IMG/VR virus record: IMGVR_UViG_3300049489_000379
Location: 1 to 37,229 of that record
Strand: one strand, 5' to 3'
Length of the DNA stretch: 37,229 nt
Source: a virus
Position 1 is the stretch's first letter. Each line of letters starts with the position of its first letter. The translations under genes were made by a program, and so were the position numbers. Shown here piece by piece: positions 14,599 through 20,960 of this stretch. The notes under the pieces are model-generated. The model did no database searches, was not told where the DNA came from, and saw nothing but the letters and a program-made list of their open reading frames with translations.

Positions 14599-16881
14599 TT
14601 ACTCGCCTTGTCTCGCCATGTCATTGGCCTTTAAATGATAGTCGCACTCACAAAGAGTTATTGAATCAAGCCCGTCTTGCGAAATTGCCGGCGTGCCCGT
14701 TATCTCGGGGTTACCTTCGGCACCTTTTTCGTTTGGCTGTAATCTACTTTTGCAGTTATGGTGTAAAGGCGGGCCGTAACGGTCTAGGTCGGGGTCGCCT
14801 ACCGCCCAAGTTGTTTCGTCAAGTTCATTACATATTTCACTTATTGGGTCTTCATTATAAAATGTAAATGACTCAATTGTATTCAAGACTTCCGGTTCAA
14901 AAAACCATTCAAGTTGAGCTTGGTTGAATATTGTTGAAACCGCATTGCCCGCCGCTGCGTCGACCGACATACCTTTACCGATTGCCCCGTCAATAGTCGG
15001 TGCCGCCGCCGCTTCAATGTCAAAAAGTATTTGTTCAATGCTTTCGGTTGAGCTTTGACTTGACCCATATTGGAAGGCGACTATTTTTGAAAGATCAGCC
15101 CCTTGGGTCTGCGCAATCAAGCCCGCTTGGGATGCCACTATTCTTTTTATATTGTTTGGAAGGGCTTCATAGTACCCGCCCTTTGGTGCAATTAAAAGTA
15201 TTCGCTCCGATAGTTTAACCGCCTTCGCTTTCGGCGTTTGTTTACGGGCACCAATAAGCCCGTCGTTAGCAATCGCGGCCAATTGTTCGCGCAAAGCCTT
15301 TTCATAGTTCGCGGTCTTGGCCTCAATTTTAAGACCTATCGAAACCTTTTGACTTGGTGTCGAGTTTTTATATTGGCGCTCGATTTGCTTTTTAAGGTCT
15401 TGTAAGATTGCTTGAAGTTCAACCTGCATTAGCGTTTTAGTCGCGGCCTTGTTTTTATTCCACTGTGATTTATAAGTCTCGGCGAGCTGCAAGGTGCGGG
15501 CTTCACTGAATTGTTTTGCTCCGAAGCCCCCTTGCGCGGGCGCGGGTGCGGCCTCGCGCGCGGTAGTTGGGTCTTGCGCAGGTAAGTCGTAAGACTTGCG
15601 CACGAAGTCTTCGAGCTTGGTGTCGGCCGTGATAACTTTTGAACCCACCATTGCGCTTATAATGTCTGATAACTCTTTGCCGGCCTTGTCGTTTATGCCG
15701 CTTACTTTTAATTTCGGGTACGCCTCTTGCTCGCCGAAGTTTAGCTTTATCAAGTTAGGAATAAGTTTTCGATTCCAAACCCCTGCAATTAAATCAGCAT
15801 AAATTTGAATCCCACTTAAAAAGAAATCAGATAAATCGGTGCCGAGTGCAAAACTACCCGACCCGCCGCCCGTACCGAGGGCAAGAAAATTCGCAACCAA
15901 AGAGTTTATCATTTCGGTGTTTTCTAAAATGATTAGTTCTTTAATTTTGCCCGAATCAAATTCGCCTTTTATGACTTCCACTTCCCAACCGGCCGGCTTC
16001 ACAAGGTAAGCCGATTCGTGCGCGGTGAAGTTTGAAAGCATACTTTTAAATTCTGCGATTTGACTTGGGTCTTGTTTGTTTGCGGGTATTGTGCCCACAA
16101 CCGTACCAATGGCGCTTTTCTCAACACCAATGGCCGCGAGTTTTAAATACAAGTTTTTTCTAAACCATGCGCCGTACATTGCGCGCAAAGATGAAATACC
16201 CTCGTAATTGTCGCCCTCTTTTTGAAGACTAAATATAAGTAAAAATTCAGCCGGCATTTTTAGAAACGCCGAGCGACCGGGCACAAGATCACCTTGCACC
16301 CATTGTTCAACCGTTTGAAGTTCGCCCGTACCGGCGTCGACGTTCCAACGTTCAATTGTTTTTTGTGAACGAAAGGCCAAACCCTTGAGGCCGTTAAACG
16401 TGCCGAACTTTGGGTGGTTGAAAACAACACTATTGACCACTTCAAAAATCGAATAGCCGAAAATTAAAAATGTAAGGGCTTCGTGTAAGAACGTTTCAAA
16501 GTCGATGCACTCTTTTGCAATGTATTCGATTAGTTCTTTTTGCTTTTCGCCGTCGGGTATTTCGGCCGCTTCAAACTCCCAAACGCCCGCCTTGATTGGG
16601 TTCATAACCGCGTTCATTAACATTGCAATTTGGGATTCTGATCTACGCATTTCGTCGTAGACTTTTGCGCCCTTGCGCCCGCGTAGGCTTTGCAAATACT
16701 CCTCAGAAAAATAGCCGGCAAAGAGTTCGGTGCCCGAAGACCCGACGGGTTTAGTTTGCATTTTGGCGCCCGATTGAAAAGCGTTTGAATCATTATTCTT
16801 TTCAGGTTGGGGAAGTAGGTTAGGGCGTTGAATACTTCCAACCGGTAGTTCGGCCGCTTTGATTACTTTTTCTTTTGCCAT
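14599..16881 (-). CDS. Portal protein fused to MuF head-morphogenesis domain
   Basis: This 760-residue protein joins two usually separate proteins. Residues about 40-450 are a DUF935 (Mu gp29)-type portal: YDEMRRSESQIAMLMNAV, FLIFGYSIFEVV, FLKMPAEFLLIFSLQ, and the SLVANFLALGTGGG region. From about 480 to the end lies a MuF/SPP1 gp7-type domain with a long helical part followed by ESFTFYNEDPISEICNEL and the closing motif GPPLHHNCKSRLQP (HHNC at residues 707-710), the usual C-terminal pattern D-x-C ... P-x-H-x-x-C. The portal forms the ring for DNA packaging and the MuF domain lies inside the head. In most phages these are two genes. Confidence 0.9.
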   Translation of the reverse strand: MAKEKVIKAAELPVGSIQRPNLLPQPEKNNDSNAFQSGAKMQTKPVGSSGTELFAGYFSEEYLQSLRGRKGAKVYDEMRRSESQIAMLMNAVMNPIKAGVWEFEAAEIPDGEKQKELIEYIAKECIDFETFLHEALTFLIFGYSIFEVVNSVVFNHPKFGTFNGLKGLAFRSQKTIERWNVDAGTGELQTVEQWVQGDLVPGRSAFLKMPAEFLLIFSLQKEGDNYEGISSLRAMYGAWFRKNLYLKLAAIGVEKSAIGTVVGTIPANKQDPSQIAEFKSMLSNFTAHESAYLVKPAGWEVEVIKGEFDSGKIKELIILENTEMINSLVANFLALGTGGGSGSFALGTDLSDFFLSGIQIYADLIAGVWNRKLIPNLIKLNFGEQEAYPKLKVSGINDKAGKELSDIISAMVGSKVITADTKLEDFVRKSYDLPAQDPTTAREAAPAPAQGGFGAKQFSEARTLQLAETYKSQWNKNKAATKTLMQVELQAILQDLKKQIERQYKNSTPSQKVSIGLKIEAKTANYEKALREQLAAIANDGLIGARKQTPKAKAVKLSERILLIAPKGGYYEALPNNIKRIVASQAGLIAQTQGADLSKIVAFQYGSSQSSTESIEQILFDIEAAAAPTIDGAIGKGMSVDAAAGNAVSTIFNQAQLEWFFEPEVLNTIESFTFYNEDPISEICNELDETTWAVGDPDLDRYGPPLHHNCKSRLQPNEKGAEGNPEITGTPAISQDGLDSITLCECDYHLKANDMARQGE

Positions 16882-16885
16882 TTAT

Positions 16886-18475
16886 TTACCAACCCTTTTT
16901 CTGATTTAAACCGCCGGCAATGGTGCCCGTGCTTTCGCTTCGTGTGTATTTATCAAACTTGCCCACCGTCAAACTATCGTAACGGCCGTAATTTGCAAGC
17001 GCAAGTGAATCGCTCGAATCGGGCGACGTTCGCCCGGTGCGCTTTTTGTATTCGTCTTTTGATTCAATCACCATTTGGCCTTTGCGGTTATAGCTAAACG
17101 TTATAGTGGGAAGCTCTTCGGTGTAAATACTTTCGTTTAAAAGAACTAGACCTTGCTCCGATTTTATGTCGTCGCGCAGCAATCCAAACATACGGGCTTT
17201 GAGGTTGACGTATTTTTCACGGTCTTCGTCGGCCTCGCACGCGGCACCGAATTGAACGCCCCTTATTTCACACGACACCGGCAAAGCCTTACCAAGTTCG
17301 TCGCGAAGTAAGTCGACCACTCCCCCGCCAAGCCCCGTTTCATCGACCACAATAATATCGGCGCCGCCCATTTCACGCGACATATTTATTACTTCGCCTG
17401 CAACCTCAATGGTGCCGTGCTTGTAGAAATCTTTTTTACCGATTTGTTTTCGGCCGTTTAGTGCTGTCAAAATTGTCGCGTCCGCACCGTACCGAGCAAC
17501 GTCGACCCCAATACACTTGCGGTCGGATTCGCTCGGATAGGCGACTCGAAGTGCTGCGTCCTCAATGAAGCCGAGTGGCACCAATGTCTTGTCGCCGGCA
17601 ACGGGGAATTTGCCCAATATTTTTGAAACCGTTAAAGGGTGTTCAATGCCCCACTTCGCCGCTTGGGTCACAACCCATTTAGTTGTCAGTAGGTAAGGGC
17701 GTGTCACTTTATATTGATTCAAGTATTCGCGGGCGGCCGCATCGGGGAGCGATTTGTAATGCTCAACTTCCCTTTGCAAGTCGGCCTTTGTGGTGACCCC
17801 ATTGGCAATTAAATTCGGCGAATCAAAACATGACAAATATATTTTCGTCCACTCGCGTGATCTAAAACATTTGTAAAATTCGGAGTCAGTCGAGGTTGGG
17901 TTTCCTATTGCTAAAAACTTGACGTGCGCACTTGTCATTAGCCCTTCGGCCATAGTCCAAATATTGTGGGGTATGCCGGTTGCTTCGTCAAAAATAATAA
18001 GTAAGTTCGCCGCGTGGAAACCCTGAAAGCTCGAACCCACTTGCCCCTCGGTTTCGCCCCCCGCTTCATTGCGTGGTGAAAATCCAAGCGCAAACCATTC
18101 GGGGTTAAATGTCCAATCCGTCATGTTGAGCTTACCACCCAAAGGCCACTTTGCTTTGCCGTGCGCCGCTCGGATTTCACTCCACAAGATTCGCTCGACT
18201 TGGTTGAACGTTGGTGCGGTCGTAATAACTTTTGAATTTGGGTGGGTTGCTAAAAAAGCCATTGCAAGGCGCGCAGCTAAAAAAGTTTTACCAACGTCAT
18301 GACAAGCACTAACGCAAATTCGGTCATTCACCCAAAAGGCGTCAATGACTTTTTTTTGGTAGTCTTCGAAAGTGGTAACACCAAGAGCGTGTTCGAAAAA
18401 TATGTAAGGGTTTTTTTGTGCGGCGAGTGCGGCCGCTTCGTTTAGTTCAAACTTGTCGAGCGCATCTAAACTCAT
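16886..18475 (-). CDS. terL: Terminase large subunit
   Basis: This 529-residue protein is the DNA-packaging motor and nuclease. The Walker A-like ACHDVGKT is at residues 57-64, Walker B LLIIFDEA at 158-165, and a coupling motif AIGNPT at 189-194. The nuclease domain shows GVDVARYGAD (323-332), IIVVDETGLGGGV (374-386) and a late SPDSSDSLALA block near 493-503, which carry the acidic metal-binding residues of the RNase H-like fold. It overlaps the small terminase by four bases and precedes the portal gene. Confidence 0.97.
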   Translation of the reverse strand: MSLDALDKFELNEAAALAAQKNPYIFFEHALGVTTFEDYQKKVIDAFWVNDRICVSACHDVGKTFLAARLAMAFLATHPNSKVITTAPTFNQVERILWSEIRAAHGKAKWPLGGKLNMTDWTFNPEWFALGFSPRNEAGGETEGQVGSSFQGFHAANLLIIFDEATGIPHNIWTMAEGLMTSAHVKFLAIGNPTSTDSEFYKCFRSREWTKIYLSCFDSPNLIANGVTTKADLQREVEHYKSLPDAAAREYLNQYKVTRPYLLTTKWVVTQAAKWGIEHPLTVSKILGKFPVAGDKTLVPLGFIEDAALRVAYPSESDRKCIGVDVARYGADATILTALNGRKQIGKKDFYKHGTIEVAGEVINMSREMGGADIIVVDETGLGGGVVDLLRDELGKALPVSCEIRGVQFGAACEADEDREKYVNLKARMFGLLRDDIKSEQGLVLLNESIYTEELPTITFSYNRKGQMVIESKDEYKKRTGRTSPDSSDSLALANYGRYDSLTVGKFDKYTRSESTGTIAGGLNQKKGW

Positions 18476-18885
18476 TTAGTTTCGTCTTCGTCATTTGTTT
18501 TTTTGGGGAGTGGAGTCACGTCACGCGCTTGCGCGGGGAGTGCCGCCGCAATGAAATCCGACCACGTCTTGTGAACTATTTCACCACTATGCTCGACGGC
18601 TTTTTTCTTTGGATAAACATATTGACAAATATTATTTAAAGTCGAGCCGGCCTTTTCTAAAATTTCTGATTGGGTGACAAGTGCTTTCGGATATTTTTCC
18701 CTAAACTCTTCAAACAATTTCATTTGTTGAAAGTAAAATTCAACGTATGCCAAGCCCGGGTCAAAGTTTTTTTCGGCAAGAATATTTAAAAAGTTTTGCG
18801 TAGCTTTTGAAACCGAACCCTTGGGGCGCCCTGCGCCTTCGATCTTGCCTTGCCCTGGTTTAAATGTCGTTTTATTTCTCGCCAA
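18472..18885 (-). CDS. terS: Terminase small subunit-like protein
   Basis: This 137-residue protein is the first gene of the late operon and overlaps the large terminase by four bases, so it is very likely the DNA-recognition subunit. The N-terminus KTTFKPGQGKIEGAGRPKGS is a lysine- and glycine-rich entry seen in DUF5681-type and small terminase proteins. The middle is helical. The C-terminus is acidic (KKTNDEDETK). The start is a TTG at 18885 preceded by AAAGGGG. The function is inferred mainly from context. Confidence 0.8.
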   Translation of the reverse strand: MARNKTTFKPGQGKIEGAGRPKGSVSKATQNFLNILAEKNFDPGLAYVEFYFQQMKLFEEFREKYPKALVTQSEILEKAGSTLNNICQYVYPKKKAVEHSGEIVHKTWSDFIAAALPAQARDVTPLPKKTNDEDETK

Positions 18886-19022
18886 AACCGCTTGCCCCTT
18901 TGCCGCCGCTTACCATATGCGGACTAGTCAAACGCCTTTTCGGTTAGTTGTAAATAAAATAAATATTGTTTTATTTTGAAACGGTCTTGACACCGAGTAC
19001 CGGGTTTGCAAGCCTTGGTGGT
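18886..19022. promoter_or_regulatory. Divergent AT-rich promoter region between late operon and sigma cluster
   Basis: This 137-base region separates the minus-strand late operon from the plus-strand sigma cluster. Its central part is very AT-rich (about 18945-18980, many AAATAA and TTATTTT words) and could hold divergent promoters. No single sigma70 match is convincing. A promoter for the phage ECF sigma factor would be expected on the minus strand here, but I see no repeated motif that proves it. Confidence 0.45.
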
Positions 19023-19325
19023 ATGAAGCCTTTTGAAGACATGCCACCGCTGCGCCGGGAGCTTTACCACCAAATCATAAATGGTGAAAAAGACTTTCAT
19101 CCCATTACCCTAAGACTTCATTTTTTAAACGTCCATTTTCCCATTGACAAGTTAAATCTTGTTTTAATGTGGCTTGTCAAAAATAATATAGTCGGCGAGA
19201 CTTTCGTCAATTGGTTTCGAGTTTATTGTCATAACTCCGATTTAGAAATGCACGCCAAACTTTTAATGGTGGCCGAAAATGCTCCACTTGCGCCCGTTGT
19301 GGCGGGAAAGAATATCAGACTATGA
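19023..19325 (+). CDS. Hypothetical protein upstream of the sigma factor
   Basis: From ATG 19023 it has 100 residues (KPFEDMPPLRRELYHQIING, then ITLRLHFLNVHFPIDKLNLV and LMWLVKNNIVGETFVNWFRV). It looks mainly helical, with several W, F and H residues. The stop overlaps the start of the next gene as ATGA. The frame is open upstream to a TTG at 18966 (119 residues); neither start has a good ribosome site, so the N-terminus is uncertain. It shares a transcript with a small membrane protein and the sigma factor. I do not recognise a family. Confidence 0.6.
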   Translation: MKPFEDMPPLRRELYHQIINGEKDFHPITLRLHFLNVHFPIDKLNLVLMWLVKNNIVGETFVNWFRVYCHNSDLEMHAKLLMVAENAPLAPVVAGKNIRL

Positions 19326-19612
19326 AAGAAATCATTGGCGACCTTTCACTAAACACTTTGGTCATTTCGGGCGTGATAGCAATTGCCGCTTGGTTTTTAA
19401 AAGGTGTCGCTTGGGCGCTCGCTGAAATTGGTAAGAGTTTAATTGCCCACGTTGTGAATCTACTCGGTAAGATTTCAACCCTTGACGCAAAAATGTCAGA
19501 GCTAACGCACGCAATGGGCGACATACAAAAGATGCGCGGTGACGTAAACGAGTTTTATAAACGCCTTCGAAAACTTGAGCTTGAATTTGAAAACCAACCA
19601 AAGCACAACTAA
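19322..19612 (+). CDS. Small membrane protein with coiled coil
   Basis: This 96-residue protein has a hydrophobic helix at about 12-35 (LVISGVIAIAAWFLKGVAWA) followed by an amphipathic stretch and a coiled-coil-like C-terminal half (MSELTHAMGDIQKMRGDVNE, then FYKRLRKLELEFE). One membrane span with a cytoplasmic or periplasmic coil is the simplest reading. It is coupled to its upstream neighbour by ATGA, and its last 38 bases overlap the likely start of the sigma factor gene. A membrane-anchored partner of the sigma factor (anti-sigma-like) is conceivable, but no anti-sigma motif is seen. Confidence 0.65.
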   Translation: MKEIIGDLSLNTLVISGVIAIAAWFLKGVAWALAEIGKSLIAHVVNLLGKISTLDAKMSELTHAMGDIQKMRGDVNEFYKRLRKLELEFENQPKHN

Positions 19613-20078
19613 ACTTGTCGAAACATATTACCCCTACGTTTTAAAATACCTTTTACGCTTTACGAAAGGCGACTTGTCTTTGTCGGAAGACATAGCCCAA
19701 GAGGCCGCGCTACAAGCCCTTTTAAAAGCCCCAATGCTTCGTGACCTAAAACATTTTAGAAACTGGTTTGTTAGCATTGCCCTCAACATGGCGCGCAATG
19801 ATTTCAGGCGCAGTAAGTGGCGAAGCTACGACAACCCCGAGCATTACCCCGCACTTACTTGTGGGCGCGATTTCGAAACCGAATACGCTGCAAAAGAAAC
19901 CCTCGCCCAAGTGGCCGCCGTTGTCGCGACGTTGCCCCCCAGACAACACCAAGCGTTTGAGCTAAGGGTTGTCGAGGGCTTGCCGTTTATCGACGTGGCC
20001 GAAATAATGAATTGCCCCTACGACACCGCGAAGGCCAATTGCCGGCACGCCCTAAATAAAATTAAAGCCGGTCAATAA
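19575..20078 (+). CDS. ECF-type RNA polymerase sigma factor
   Basis: This 167-residue protein has the two-domain layout of a group IV (ECF) sigma factor. Region 2 covers about residues 13-82: LVETYYPYVLKYLLRF, then SEDIAQEAALQALL and FRNWFVSIALNMARNDFRR. Region 4 covers about 108-166: LATLPP-like VVATLPPRQHQAFELRVVEG, then DVAEIMNCPYDTAKANCRHA, a helix-turn-helix with the typical T-A-K-x-x-x-x-R-A-L recognition helix. It would redirect host RNA polymerase, plausibly to the late operon that starts across the divergent region. The start is one of several TTG codons near 19575-19587 inside the upstream gene. Its end overlaps by seven bases with the convergent HNH gene. Confidence 0.88.
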   Translation: MSLNLKTNQSTTKLVETYYPYVLKYLLRFTKGDLSLSEDIAQEAALQALLKAPMLRDLKHFRNWFVSIALNMARNDFRRSKWRSYDNPEHYPALTCGRDFETEYAAKETLAQVAAVVATLPPRQHQAFELRVVEGLPFIDVAEIMNCPYDTAKANCRHALNKIKAGQ

Positions 20079-20419
20079 AAATCAAGTTTAGCGTCCGCGT
20101 CAAGTTTGGCTTGCCGGCGTTCGGCGTTCGTCTTTACCCTATGACACTCTTTGCAAAGCCCCTGTAAGCCCGACGACGGGCAAAAGAGGCGAGCAATGAA
20201 GCCGGCGTCAACGTCGCCGACTCTTACCTTGTGGTCAATGTGAATATGCGGCGCCCGCTTTTTACATTGCTCGCAATACGAAAATCCACCAACACCAATG
20301 CAGCGGTTGACGCAAAGTTTTCGGACGTGCGACCTTTGCCAAACTTGCCGAATTGCCGACCTTATTTTTTTAACGTCATACGGCGAAAGGCCGTCGACCT
20401 TTTCAATTTTCTTTTTCAC
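20072..20419 (-). CDS. HNH endonuclease
   Basis: This 115-residue protein carries an HNH fold: the zinc pair CEQC, the strand HIHIDHKVRVGD with the catalytic DH, and LQGLCKECHRVKT with the second zinc pair C-x2-C and the final H. N-terminally a basic helix region may contact DNA. Small HNH proteins are often encoded in tailed phages and help terminase cutting. It overlaps by four bases with its upstream gene and converges on the sigma gene. Confidence 0.9.
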   Translation of the reverse strand: MKKKIEKVDGLSPYDVKKIRSAIRQVWQRSHVRKLCVNRCIGVGGFSYCEQCKKRAPHIHIDHKVRVGDVDAGFIARLFCPSSGLQGLCKECHRVKTNAERRQAKLDADAKLDFY

Positions 20420-20589
20420 CGTATTCGAAAACCGTCAATTATGTTTTCAAGCACTTCAATTTGGCGCTCACTTATTCGGCCACGTTCTTGGTATTGTTCT
20501 GAAATACTTTCGACGATTTCGGTGTCAAAGTTTGGTTTATATTTTGCCCACGAAAGTATGCGGTCAATCATGTTTTCTATGTCGTCCAT
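20416..20589 (-). CDS. Small hypothetical protein (57 residues)
   Basis: I chose the ATG at 20589 (MDDIENMIDRILSWAKYKP) because AAAAGGGGGG lies just before it; a longer frame to 20610 lacks a ribosome site. The C-terminal half (EQYQERGRISERQIEVLENI) is a helical pattern I know from small proteins beside phage replication genes, with S-x-x-Q-x-x-x-L. It overlaps the HNH gene by four bases. Function is unknown. Confidence 0.65.
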   Translation of the reverse strand: MDDIENMIDRILSWAKYKPNFDTEIVESISEQYQERGRISERQIEVLENIIDGFRIR

Positions 20590-20940
20590 TTTAGCCCCCC
20601 TTTTAGTCAATGTATGTATGTAGGATATTTTTCTTCCCCCTTTATATCTTTTTACTTTTCTTTTCTTTTTCCTTCCTTCTTTCCTTCCTTCCTTCCCTTT
20701 CCCTTTTATTTCTATTACTATAGTATAAAAAGAACTTACATATCCTACACCATTACTTTTTACCAGTTCATTTCAACAACTTAGTGGTGAAGGATAGGGC
20801 AAAAACATCCAACATTTATCTTGCATTTCATCCTACATTGCCCCTTTTTTAGCTTCAAAATCTCCGCACTAAGCTAAAAAACCTGTTTTTTCTCCGCAAA
20901 TGTTTTGCGGAAGTTTTGCGGAGAAAAACCCGCAAAATGC
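20590..20940. other. Noncoding region, candidate origin of replication
   Basis: This 351-base stretch holds no credible gene. It contains a polypyrimidine tract of about 90 bases (about 20629-20720, with CTTCC repeats), the word TGTAGGAT repeated in or near the region, several TCTCCGCA words, and an AT-rich segment. It lies between the prim-pol/helicase gene and a small gene. Such clustered repeats beside a replication initiator are typical of origins, but no function is proved. Confidence 0.55.
20722..20727 (-). promoter_or_regulatory. Candidate -10 element TATACT
   Basis: TATACT on the minus strand is near the consensus -10 and would drive 20416-20589 and the HNH gene through a purine-rich leader. 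No good -35 box is present; a TGTAGGAT repeat lies about 14 bases upstream, where an activator or alternative sigma factor could bind. Confidence 0.35.
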
Positions 20941-20960
20941 CTATATTGCGGAGAAAAACC
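20886..20960. repeat. TTGCGGAGAAAAACC repeats and inverted repeat
   Basis: TTTTGCGGAGAAAAACC occurs at 20914-20930 and TTGCGGAGAAAAACC at 20946-20960. An inverted copy TTTTTCTCCGCAAA lies at 20887-20900 and gives a 14-bp stem with the first copy. A partial copy (TTTTGCGGAAG) lies between. The last copy overlaps the stop codon of the prim-pol gene. This could be a terminator for that gene, an origin element, or both. Confidence 0.65.

Noticed and set aside
18987-19016. TTGACA at 18987 as a promoter of the sigma cluster
   Set aside because: No acceptable -10 box lies at 16-18 bases, and the box would fall within the possible extended frame and too close to the chosen start.
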